Source of the DNA: Pseudoruminococcus_B sp937901805
Lineage (GTDB): Bacteria; Bacillota; Clostridia; Oscillospirales; Ruminococcaceae
Assembly: GCA_963560245.1 (NCBI GenBank)
Contig: CAUWNS010000037.1
Location: forward strand, 1-15,854
Length of the DNA stretch: 15,854 nucleotides
Direction of reading: 5' to 3'
Position numbers and translations under genes: made by a program. Below are positions 1 through 5,614 of this stretch, piece by piece (positions within the stretch are counted from its first letter, which is position 1; the number at the start of each line of letters is the position of its first letter). A model generated the notes under the pieces. The model made no database searches. It was not told where the DNA came from and saw only the letters and a program-made list of their open reading frames with translations.

Positions 1-24
1 GCCTCGTAACCCGCTCCAGATGGG

Positions 25-59
25 GAGTTGCTGAAGAAGTTCGGCAGCTCTTTTCTTTT
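25..59 (+). terminator. Intrinsic terminator of an upstream gene
   Basis: The arms GAGTTGCTGAA (25-35) and TTCGGCAGCTC (40-50) pair over 11 bp around a GAAG tetraloop, allowing two G-U pairs, and are followed by TTTTCTTTT. This is a classic rho-independent terminator for rightward transcription. The upstream gene therefore ends before or within the first bases of the window. A TAA at 7-9 could be its stop, but too little coding sequence is left to identify it. Confidence 0.75.
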
Positions 60-387
60 ACGTTTCTATACATAGAAGCCCTTTTCTATTTGCGTCAAGA
101 GTGAAGGAAAGCCGAATATATTGTTGGAGCAGTTTGAAAAAAATTTCTGTGGCTGAAAATAGAAATCGGCAGCGGAAAAAGCATGAAAATCAAAAGATAA
201 ATCGTCTTTTTCCGGTTTGATAAATTTCTTAGACTGTCAAAATGTGGACAACGATAATACCATAATAGAGAGGAACGCATGAGACTCCTCAGAATGCTTT
301 GAAAAATCACACTGCAATGATTAAATTATTTTTTGCAGGCAACAATAGAAGTGTTCAAAAACAGTTTCTATTCGGAGCGTGAAGCAT
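60..387. other. Gene-free stretch upstream of mazF
   Basis: This is about 330 bases of AT-rich DNA between the terminator and mazF. I looked for a ribbon-helix-helix or AbrB-like antitoxin gene, which usually sits just upstream of mazF, and found none. Only tiny ORFs exist on the plus strand: a 21-codon ORF at 317-382 that runs into the mazF start, and one of 7 codons beginning near 279. No convincing consensus promoter was found either, although an AT-rich stretch near 250-266 could hold a -10 element. Confidence 0.6.
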
Positions 388-762
388 ATGACTTTAAAAA
401 GAGGAGATATTTATTATGCGGATTTAAGCCCGGTAGTGGGCTCGGAACAGGGTGGTGTGCGCCCTGTTTTAATCGTACAGAATGATATTGGGAATAAATA
501 TAGTCCAACTGTCATTGCAGCAGCAATTACCAGCCAGCGAGACAAAGCGAAACTGCCAACTCATATTGAGTTGGATGCTCGCAACTGTGGCCTTGCCAAG
601 AATTCTGTTGTTTTACTCGAGCAGATCCGCACAATTGATAAAAAACGCCTGAAAGAAAAGATGGGGAAGCTTGACCACGAATCCATGAGTGCGGTTGACC
701 GGGCTTTGTCCATTAGTTTTGGCCTGCCGAATACTCATCAGCGGATGTCTGATATTATTTAA
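388..762 (+). CDS. mazF: MazF/EndoA (PemK-like) mRNA interferase toxin
   Basis: This is a 124-residue sequence-specific endoribonuclease of the MazF/PemK/NdoA family, which cuts single-stranded mRNA and arrests growth unless bound by its antitoxin. It opens with the signature KRGDIYYADLSPVVGSEQGG and then RPVLIVQND. Arg25 and Thr48 fall at the positions known to be catalytic in Bacillus subtilis MazF. The start is taken as the ATG at 388: the ribosome binding site CGGAG at 373-377 lies 10 nt upstream, whereas the in-frame GTG at 379 is only one base from it. A terminator follows directly, so the gene is transcribed alone. In many Firmicutes mazF follows an antitoxin gene and alr, but neither is visible here. 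The family assignment is very secure; toxicity in this strain is inferred. Confidence 0.95.
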   Translation: MTLKRGDIYYADLSPVVGSEQGGVRPVLIVQNDIGNKYSPTVIAAAITSQRDKAKLPTHIELDARNCGLAKNSVVLLEQIRTIDKKRLKEKMGKLDHESMSAVDRALSISFGLPNTHQRMSDII

Positions 763-763
763 G

Positions 764-801
764 AAAAAACAGAGATGTCATGTGACATCTCTGTTTTTTT
801 A
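764..801 (+). terminator. Intrinsic terminator of mazF
   Basis: An almost gapless inverted repeat has arms AAAAAACAGAGATGTCA (764-780) and TGACATCTCTGTTTTTT (783-799). It begins immediately after the mazF stop and ends in a T-run. Flanking A and T runs make it symmetrical, so it could also stop leftward transcripts. Confidence 0.9.
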
Positions 802-824
802 AAAAAATTATAAGGATTTCAATT

Positions 825-867
825 TTTAAAAATAAAAGACACTTCCCAGCTTTGGCTGGAAAGTGTC
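825..867 (-). terminator. Intrinsic terminator of tRNA-Gln
   Basis: On the minus strand a hairpin GACACTTTCCAGC...GCTGGGAAGTGTC (838-867) with a short CAAA-type loop is followed by TTTTATTTTT. It lies 4 nt after the CCA end of the tRNA and terminates its monocistronic transcript. Confidence 0.88.
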
Positions 868-870
868 TCA

Positions 871-944
871 TGGTTGCGGAACTAGGATTTGAACCCAGAC
901 AAACAGAGTCAGAGTCTGCCGTGCTACCATTACACAATTCCGCA
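871..944 (-). tRNA. tRNA-Gln (anticodon CUG)
   Basis: Read on the minus strand, the acceptor arms TGCGGAA and TTCCGCA pair over 7 bp. A D-arm with AATGGTA and a T-arm with GGTTCAAAT are present, and the 3' CCA is encoded in the DNA. The anticodon arm GCAGA-CTCTGAC-TCTGT places CTG at positions 34-36, which reads the glutamine codon CAG. Length is 74 nt including CCA. It has its own promoter and terminator. Confidence 0.95.
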
Positions 945-993
945 ATCTCTTTTTATTTCATCAGGGGTTTTGTATTTCCTGACTGCAAGAGTT

Positions 994-1022
994 ATTATAT
1001 CTTAGCTGTATAAAAAAGTCAA
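994..1022 (-). promoter_or_regulatory. SigA-type promoter of tRNA-Gln
   Basis: On the minus strand TTGACT (1017-1022) and TATAAT (994-999) are separated by exactly 17 nt. Transcription should start near 987, about 43 nt before the mature 5' end of the tRNA. Confidence 0.85.
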
Positions 1023-1257
1023 GTATTTTTTTGAATTTTTTCAATTAATTTTATTTCAATACTACTGGAAAAAACGATTTTTTAATGGAAGGAATATTTT
1101 AAACAATGGAACAAAACTTACGGAAAAGCTTTACAAAATGTGGGTGAGATTTTGGTGAAATAAATTTAAAATAACGATTTCGGGTTGACTTTTAGGGTTC
1201 TAAAGAATGCTTATGGTAAACTTTTATAAAAAATAATATATATTTATTAAAATATTG
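1023..1257. other. AT-rich spacer without genes
   Basis: This is very AT-rich DNA between the divergent promoters of the tRNA and the response regulator. A TTGACT at 1185-1190 has no well-spaced -10 partner. I saw no hairpin or coding signal worth calling. Confidence 0.5.
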
Positions 1258-1286
1258 TTGATAATATACTAAACATGGAGTATAAT
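1258..1286 (+). promoter_or_regulatory. SigA-type promoter of the Spo0A-like regulator
   Basis: TTGATA (1258-1263) and a perfect TATAAT (1281-1286) are separated by 17 nt. The predicted start near 1293 leaves a leader of about 37 nt ahead of the ATG at 1330. This also argues against the upstream in-frame TTG at 1297, which would make the transcript almost leaderless. Confidence 0.82.
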
Positions 1287-1329
1287 AAAGAAAATATTGG
1301 AGGAAAACGGTAGGACAGGTGATATTTTT

Positions 1330-2127
1330 ATGGAAGGACAAATTCGTCTATTAATTGTAGAAGATGAACCGGAAGATTGTCTGGCGTTTCAGGAATATTT
1401 GAAAAATATAGAAGAAATTGATTTGATTGGTCAAACAGATAGTGCATGCCAGGCTTTGGAGCAAATTAAGGATAATCAGCCGGATGCTATTATTCTGGAT
1501 TTGGAGCTGGAAGAGGGAAATGGAATTGATATGCTCTATAATATTCGTGAGCTTTCTCTTCCTTATGAACCCTATATTGTTATGACAACGAACACAACAT
1601 ACCAGCCTACACTTCAGATAGCCCGGGATCATGGGGTGGGATATGTATGCAGCAAACAAAAGAAGAATTATGGTCCTGCAGATGCCATTCAAATGATATT
1701 GCGTGCGAAAAAATATATGCATCGAAAGCCTTCAGTACCGATAAAAGTACAAAAGGATTCTTATCCCAGGGCTTCTGGGGCGGATAAGGAGAATGTCTCT
1801 CACATAAAGATGGAACTATCTTATCTGGGGATTACATCCAAAACCAAGGGATGCCGAATTTTAATTGATGCGATTTTAGAAGCAAGTCATTATGATTTGC
1901 AAAAGCTGATGGTGACCAAAGATCTTTATCCAATTTTGGCGGAAAAATATGAGATTCCGATCCATAATGTAGAACGAAATATCCGCAGTGCTATTGAATC
2001 CGCATGGAAACGTACAAGCTTGGAAGTGCTGGAAAAATATTGTCCGGAACTTTTTCATGCGGCGCCCAATCGTCCTACAAATCGTGAATTTATCCAGTAT
2101 TATGCAGAAAAAATTCAAAATAAGTAA
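1330..2127 (+). CDS. Response regulator with Spo0A-type DNA-binding domain
   Basis: A 265-residue two-component response regulator. The receiver domain (about residues 5-125) shows the acidic pair E11-D12, phosphoacceptor D57 in IILDL, T86/T87 and a lysine at K109, but lacks the usual Lys-Pro-Phe of Spo0A. A linker leads to a C-terminal domain that aligns with Spo0A_C from LGITSKTKGCRIL onward, with the recognition-helix pattern VER..IR.AIE.AW and the late PTN.EFI motif. It is therefore a Spo0A-like paralogue rather than clearly the sporulation master regulator itself. The start is ATG 1330, with AGGTGAT at 1317-1323 matching the 16S tail; the longer reading from TTG 1297 has no usable upstream site. 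It is monocistronic, with its own promoter and terminator, and no sensor kinase lies nearby. Target genes are unknown. Confidence 0.88.
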   Translation: MEGQIRLLIVEDEPEDCLAFQEYLKNIEEIDLIGQTDSACQALEQIKDNQPDAIILDLELEEGNGIDMLYNIRELSLPYEPYIVMTTNTTYQPTLQIARDHGVGYVCSKQKKNYGPADAIQMILRAKKYMHRKPSVPIKVQKDSYPRASGADKENVSHIKMELSYLGITSKTKGCRILIDAILEASHYDLQKLMVTKDLYPILAEKYEIPIHNVERNIRSAIESAWKRTSLEVLEKYCPELFHAAPNRPTNREFIQYYAEKIQNK

Positions 2128-2130
2128 AGA

Positions 2131-2160
2131 GAAAACTCCCGGAATCTTCCGGGAGTTTTC
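2131..2160. terminator. Bidirectional terminator between convergent genes
   Basis: Perfect 14-bp arms GAAAACTCCCGGAA and TTCCGGGAGTTTTC surround a two-base centre and have T-rich right arms on both strands. It lies 3 nt after the regulator stop and 5 nt before the end of the convergent HD-domain gene, so it can serve both. Confidence 0.85.
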
Positions 2161-2165
2161 GTCTG

Positions 2166-2699
2166 TTATATTCGTACAAGTATAGCGGTGAAAAAATGAC
2201 TGGCATAACGTAAAAATTTTGTAGACATATGGCGCTGAGAGAGCTCACCGACGGCTTCTGAAATGGCGCAAAATTTGTCAACCAAATTCAGTACATAGCT
2301 TTCCCGGTATCTGGGAAGCTGTAGAGTGATAGGCCACATATGTTTTAGGATAATATCCGTTTCTTTTTCATTGAGTGGAGCAATTTTACAGGCATTTTCA
2401 TAAGCGGTTTGCGGATGGGTAAATGCGTGAAGTCTTTTTCGACCGTTTTCACGTTTTCTCCAGTCATATAAAAACAGATCGTGCAGCAGCGCGCCTCTGG
2501 CACATGAAGCATAATCCCATCCATGTTTTCTACAGATAAGATAACAGTAATAAGATGCGGTCAGGCAATGTTCATAACAGGTTGTTCCATAATGCTGCCG
2601 AAATTCTTTCATCTGCAAAACGGTTTTGTTGCAGATTAAATCTCCGACAATGCTCATAAAATCCAAATCTGAATATATTTCTTCCAAAATAGTATCCAT
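2166..2699 (-). CDS. HD-domain phosphohydrolase family protein
   Basis: A 177-residue soluble protein with the metal-binding pattern of the HD superfamily: H44 in YEHCLTAS, the doublet H73-D74 in LLHDLFLYDW, further histidines at H95 (THPQTA) and H120 (KHMWP), and D141 in NLVDKFC. Proteins of this family hydrolyse phosphate esters, often of nucleotides, but the substrate of this one is not known. The ATG at 2699 is preceded by AAAGGGG with a 5-nt gap. The protein is the usual size for a single HD domain. No clear promoter was seen in the roughly 160 nt upstream; the EamA terminator lies between it and the next gene, so it is probably transcribed alone. The family call is firm; the function is open. 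Confidence 0.85.
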   Translation of the reverse strand: MDTILEEIYSDLDFMSIVGDLICNKTVLQMKEFRQHYGTTCYEHCLTASYYCYLICRKHGWDYASCARGALLHDLFLYDWRKRENGRKRLHAFTHPQTAYENACKIAPLNEKETDIILKHMWPITLQLPRYRESYVLNLVDKFCAISEAVGELSQRHMSTKFLRYASHFFTAILVRI

Positions 2700-2854
2700 T
2701 CTCTGCCCCTTTCAATCTGTCCATATTGGCATATTTGTTGCAATATCCTGCAAAAATAGCAATCAATATGAATTTTTCCTACATAATTCTATTCTAAAAT
2801 ATTAGAAATTTTTTAAAAATATAATCCGATTTTTACTATAAGATATTTATGATG

Positions 2855-2892
2855 CGAAAAAAGGAAAATCCTCCGCATAAGCAGAGGATTTT
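2855..2892 (-). terminator. Intrinsic terminator of the EamA transporter gene
   Basis: Arms AAAATCCTC (2865-2873) and GAGGATTTT (2884-2892), with an inner GC pair and an ATAA loop, form a hairpin. On the minus strand it is followed by CCTTTTTT. It starts 2 nt after the TAG stop of the transporter gene. Confidence 0.88.
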
Positions 2893-2894
2893 TA

Positions 2895-3797
2895 CTATTG
2901 CTGGGATTGCTGTGCAGCCTGTACCTGGGCATTGGCGGCCTTGATGTTGGATACACTGTATAGAGTAATGGTCACCACCACAATGAGACCGCCGATAAGT
3001 GCCATGGCGCCAGGAGCTTCTCCCATAGCCAGAAATACCCAAAGTGGGTTCAGCAGCGGTTCAAACATGGAAATTAAGGAGGCAGTCAACGGAGGACAGT
3101 CCCTGATAGCAATACCATACAGAATATAGGGGATGCCAAGCTGAAAAATACCCAGTACCAAAATCGAAAGTACGGATTGGACTGAAAAAACCGGGGGATA
3201 GAGAAAATAGAAAGGAATACCGACTGCAAAGGTGATAAAATTACCCATGAAAATGGCACTCATATTTTCATCGATGGAAGTGGATTTACTTCCAAATACG
3301 AAAAAAATGCCAAGAGTTAAACCGGCACCCAAGGCAATGACATTGCCCAGCATATTCCCCGGATTGAGATCATCCAAAAAGAACAGGATAATCCCAATGA
3401 CAGCGGCACAGACAACAAAAATATCTTTTTTTAATGGACGCTGCCGGAATATAATGCAAGAGATTAACAAAATAAAAATCGGGGAAGTATACTGCAGCAT
3501 GATCGCGTTCGCTGCAGTTGTCATTTTATTGGCTGTAACAAAACAGAGAAAAGATGCACATAAGGTCGCTCCTGCCAGAATTGTCCTTTTTGAAACAATG
3601 AGTTTATAGTGCATGGCTTTCATATACCCAAAAAAGACAAAACAGGTGATCAGGCTTCGTACGGAAGAAATAACAAAGCTGTTCCAGGGCACCATTTTAA
3701 TAAACAGTCCTCCAATACTCCAGAAGAAACTGCAAATAACCATAAATAGGACAGAGCGTTTTTGTGCGGATACGTTTGATTTTGTGGATTGTTCCAT
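2895..3797 (-). CDS. EamA/DMT-superfamily permease (10 TM)
   Basis: A 300-residue inner-membrane protein built from two EamA repeats, each of about five hydrophobic segments, giving ten predicted membrane helices. Typical family features include an N-terminal FFWSIGGLFIK segment, the conserved ANAIMLQYTSPIFILL motif near the end of repeat one, and FEPLLNPLWVFLAMGE in repeat two. Such proteins usually export amino acids, metabolites or nucleotide precursors by proton exchange; the substrate cannot be told from sequence. The short N-terminal arm and the glutamine/alanine-rich tail (AQVQAAQQSQQ) are hydrophilic. The ATG at 3797 has GAGGG upstream, 7 nt away. The gene has its own promoter and terminator and is transcribed away from the dehydrogenases, so no operon partner suggests a substrate. 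Confidence 0.9.
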   Translation of the reverse strand: MEQSTKSNVSAQKRSVLFMVICSFFWSIGGLFIKMVPWNSFVISSVRSLITCFVFFGYMKAMHYKLIVSKRTILAGATLCASFLCFVTANKMTTAANAIMLQYTSPIFILLISCIIFRQRPLKKDIFVVCAAVIGIILFFLDDLNPGNMLGNVIALGAGLTLGIFFVFGSKSTSIDENMSAIFMGNFITFAVGIPFYFLYPPVFSVQSVLSILVLGIFQLGIPYILYGIAIRDCPPLTASLISMFEPLLNPLWVFLAMGEAPGAMALIGGLIVVVTITLYSVSNIKAANAQVQAAQQSQQ

Positions 3798-3824
3798 TGT
3801 TTTTCCCTCACTTTACTGCTTTCC

Positions 3825-3853
3825 ATTATAAATAGAGAAGGAATGGAAAACAA
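3825..3853 (-). promoter_or_regulatory. SigA-type promoter of the EamA gene
   Basis: On the minus strand TTGTTT (3848-3853) and TATAAT (3825-3830) are separated by 17 nt, giving a start near 3818 and a short leader of about 20 nt before the ATG at 3797. Confidence 0.75.
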
Positions 3854-4012
3854 TTCTGTTTTTATATAAAGAATGACACAGAAAAGAAAGGAATTTTTAT
3901 TATCTTTAATCTGCTACAACACTGCTAAAACAAATTCATGAACCTGAATTGAAAAGAAATGATTTTGACACAATGGATAAAAGAGTTTCAATATTTTCTC
4001 AGGAATTGACAA
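3854..4012. other. AT-rich spacer without genes
   Basis: No coding signal was seen. A small imperfect inverted repeat lies around 3930-3951 (CAAATTCA...TGAATTG). Two TTGACA hexamers (3965-3970 and 4006-4011) lack a -10 at ordinary spacing. The stretch separates the EamA promoter from the promoter and leader of the first dehydrogenase. Confidence 0.45.
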
Positions 4013-4041
4013 TTGTGTTTTGCAAGGTTTAAGAGTAAAAT
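4013..4041 (+). promoter_or_regulatory. Probable promoter of the first oxidoreductase leader
   Basis: TTGTGT (4013-4018) and TAAAAT (4036-4041) are separated by 17 nt. The -10 is good and the -35 is weak (3 of 6). It predicts a start near 4048, exactly at the base of the long outer helix of the leader described below, which supports it. Confidence 0.5.
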
Positions 4042-4043
4042 AT

Positions 4044-4169
4044 CAAGTGTATAAAACAGGAAGAATGTGAAAGCTTATTCTCCGGATTTTACGGGGAAGG
4101 TTCTGTTTTCATTAGGAAAAGCTGTTTTATACTTGTTTCGAATTCCCTTTGGGTTTGGAAATTCGAAAC
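4044..4169 (+). ncRNA. Candidate structured 5' leader (cis-regulatory RNA)
   Basis: The roughly 155-nt region ahead of the first oxidoreductase is rich in inverted repeats. An outer helix pairs CAAGTGTATAAAACAG (4044-4059) with CTGTTTTATACTTG (4122-4135); 10 bp are perfect and the rest pair past a two-base bulge. Inside it are a 7-bp hairpin TTCTCCG/CGGGGAA (4078-4098, one G-U) and a 5-bp hairpin TTTTC/GAAAA (4106-4120). An alternative helix GGA-GAAT/ATTCTCC (4059-4083) competes for the same bases as the first. A perfect 10-bp inverted repeat GTTTCGAATT/AATTCGAAAC (4135-4144 and 4160-4169) follows, about 20 nt before the ribosome binding site. The pattern suggests a junction with an expression platform. 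I match it to no known riboswitch class. DNA-level operators are the alternative explanation. Confidence 0.45.
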
Positions 4170-4203
4170 CCCAGAATAATTAAAACCTTAGGAGGTTATG
4201 GAA

Positions 4204-5262
4204 ATGGGCAAGATAAAAGTAGGTATCATTGGCTGCGGTAACATCAGCAACCACCATATGATTGGCTACAACAACATTCCTGACGAGGTTGAGGTTGCAG
4301 CTTGCTGCGATATTAACCTGGAAAGAGCAAAAGCTTATGCCGAAAAATATGGCATTAAAGAGTACTATGGCAGCTATGATGAAATGCTTGAAAAAGCAGA
4401 CATTGATGCTGTCAGCGTAACTGTTTGGAACAACATCCATAAGGGCGCTACAATCGCAGCTTTGAAAGCTGGCAAACATGTTCTCTGCGAGAAACCAATG
4501 GCTCTTAACGAGGAAGAGGCAAAAGAGATGCTCGCAGTTGCAAAAGAGCATCCAAACCAGATTTTGATGCTTGGTTTTGTTAGAAGATTCGGTAAAAACG
4601 CTCAGGTTATGAAAGACCTGATCAATGCTGGCAAATTTGGTGATATTTATCATGTCGACACCAAATATGTCAGAAGAGTTGGCAACCCGGGCGGCTGGTT
4701 CGCTGATTCCAAGAGATCTGGCGGCGGTCCGTTGATCGACCTTTCTGTACATATGATCGACCTTGGCTGGTATCTGATGGGCAAACCAAATCCGTCTGCT
4801 ATCTATGGCGTTACCTTTAATAAGATTGGCGCTAGAAACAACGTCAAAGAGTTCCCAAGATATCGTCCGGAAGATTATTCTGATTTCAACGATGTTGAGG
4901 ATCATTGCATTGCAACCCTCAAATTCGATAACGGCTCTGTCATGACAGTTGAGGTTTCTTATTCTCAGCATATCAAAGGCGATGTTGTCTCCCTCGATGT
5001 GAAGGGAACCAAGGCAGGCGCAAGAGTTATGCCGGATATGGAGATCTACTCTGAAGAGTGCGATTATCTCACCGATACCAAGATTGTCTATCGTGAAGAT
5101 GATATTATGGTCAACGGCTTCCAGAGAGAAATCAAACACTTCATCGATTGTATCAACGGCAAGGCTACCCTCATCAATACTCCGGAAGACGGTGTAGCAA
5201 TGATGAAGATGCTCTGCGGAATCTATGAGTCTGCAAAGACTGGCCATGAGGTTATTCTCTAA
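4204..5262 (+). CDS. Gfo/Idh/MocA-family NAD(P)-dependent oxidoreductase
   Basis: A 352-residue cytoplasmic dehydrogenase acting on a sugar, inositol or related polyol; the exact substrate is unknown. The N-terminal Rossmann fold shows VGIIGCGNIS (GxGxxx at residues 10-15) and ends with the family signature CEKPM (E96-K97-P98). The catalytic C-terminal part carries GGGPLIDLSVHMIDLGWYLMG, placing D179 and H183 as the usual Asp/His pair. The start is ATG 4204: GGAGG at 4191-4195 lies 8 nt from it but only 2 nt from the upstream ATG at 4198. Arginine is written mainly as AGA, and the gene uses many GGC, ATC and CTC codons, unlike its neighbours, which may reflect high expression or a different origin. 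It has its own structured leader and terminator and is transcribed singly. Confidence 0.92.
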   Translation: MGKIKVGIIGCGNISNHHMIGYNNIPDEVEVAACCDINLERAKAYAEKYGIKEYYGSYDEMLEKADIDAVSVTVWNNIHKGATIAALKAGKHVLCEKPMALNEEEAKEMLAVAKEHPNQILMLGFVRRFGKNAQVMKDLINAGKFGDIYHVDTKYVRRVGNPGGWFADSKRSGGGPLIDLSVHMIDLGWYLMGKPNPSAIYGVTFNKIGARNNVKEFPRYRPEDYSDFNDVEDHCIATLKFDNGSVMTVEVSYSQHIKGDVVSLDVKGTKAGARVMPDMEIYSEECDYLTDTKIVYREDDIMVNGFQREIKHFIDCINGKATLINTPEDGVAMMKMLCGIYESAKTGHEVIL

Positions 5263-5292
5263 TTTCCGCAGCAATCCTGATATGCCAAAAAC

Positions 5293-5323
5293 AAAGTGCC
5301 TGGGAATTTCCCAGGCACTTTTT
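5293..5323 (+). terminator. Intrinsic terminator of the first oxidoreductase
   Basis: Perfect 13-bp arms AAAGTGCCTGGGA (5293-5305) and TCCCAGGCACTTT (5309-5321) with a three-base loop are followed by a T-run. It lies 30 nt after the stop codon. Confidence 0.93.
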
Positions 5324-5466
5324 ATCTGTGTCTCTGAATGTGTATGCGAAAAGGACTGTATCTTGTGAGTTTTCCCGAATTGGATGGAAATGAAGTACGA
5401 AATATCGAATTGTGTCGGAACACTTTGTGCAATTAAACAAAATTTTTTAAAAAATGCAAAAGAGTG

Positions 5467-5495
5467 TTTACGGCATGAAGGGAAGAAGGTATAAT
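5467..5495 (+). promoter_or_regulatory. SigA-type promoter of the second oxidoreductase
   Basis: TTTACG (5467-5472) and a perfect TATAAT (5490-5495) are spaced by 17 nt. A start near 5502 gives a leader of about 113 nt, so the second dehydrogenase is transcribed independently of the first. Positions 5324-5466 hold no gene or clear structure. Confidence 0.75.
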
Positions 5496-5561
5496 TATAT
5501 AGGTGTAATAAAAGGTTTCATTGGGGGCTATGGGATCTTTTACCGATATAAAATGCACTTG

Positions 5562-5600
5562 CCGTGTACACGGTACGGATGGATTGTTAATTTTAAAATT
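5562..5600. repeat. Two perfect 12-bp palindromes in the leader of the second oxidoreductase
   Basis: CCGTGTACACGG (5562-5573) and AATTTTAAAATT (5589-5600) are both perfectly symmetric and lie in the transcribed leader, 42 nt and 15 nt upstream of the ATG. The GC-containing one has the size and symmetry of a repressor operator, possibly LacI-type, but no regulator gene is adjacent. The AT one may be chance in AT-rich DNA. Confidence 0.45.
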
Positions 5601-5614
5601 CGGGTGATTGTGGA

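Noticed and set aside
755..937. A 60-codon minus-strand ORF over the mazF terminator and tRNA region
   Set aside because: It runs through the terminators and the tRNA gene, so it is not a real protein gene.
1297..1329. Upstream TTG start for the Spo0A-like regulator
   Set aside because: It is only a few bases from the predicted transcription start and lacks a usable ribosome binding site, while ATG 1330 has AGGTGAT at proper spacing.
4180..5274. A 364-codon ORF antisense to the first dehydrogenase
   Set aside because: It is a mirror of the coding strand with no ribosome binding site or recognisable domain. Its length follows from the biased codon use of the sense gene.
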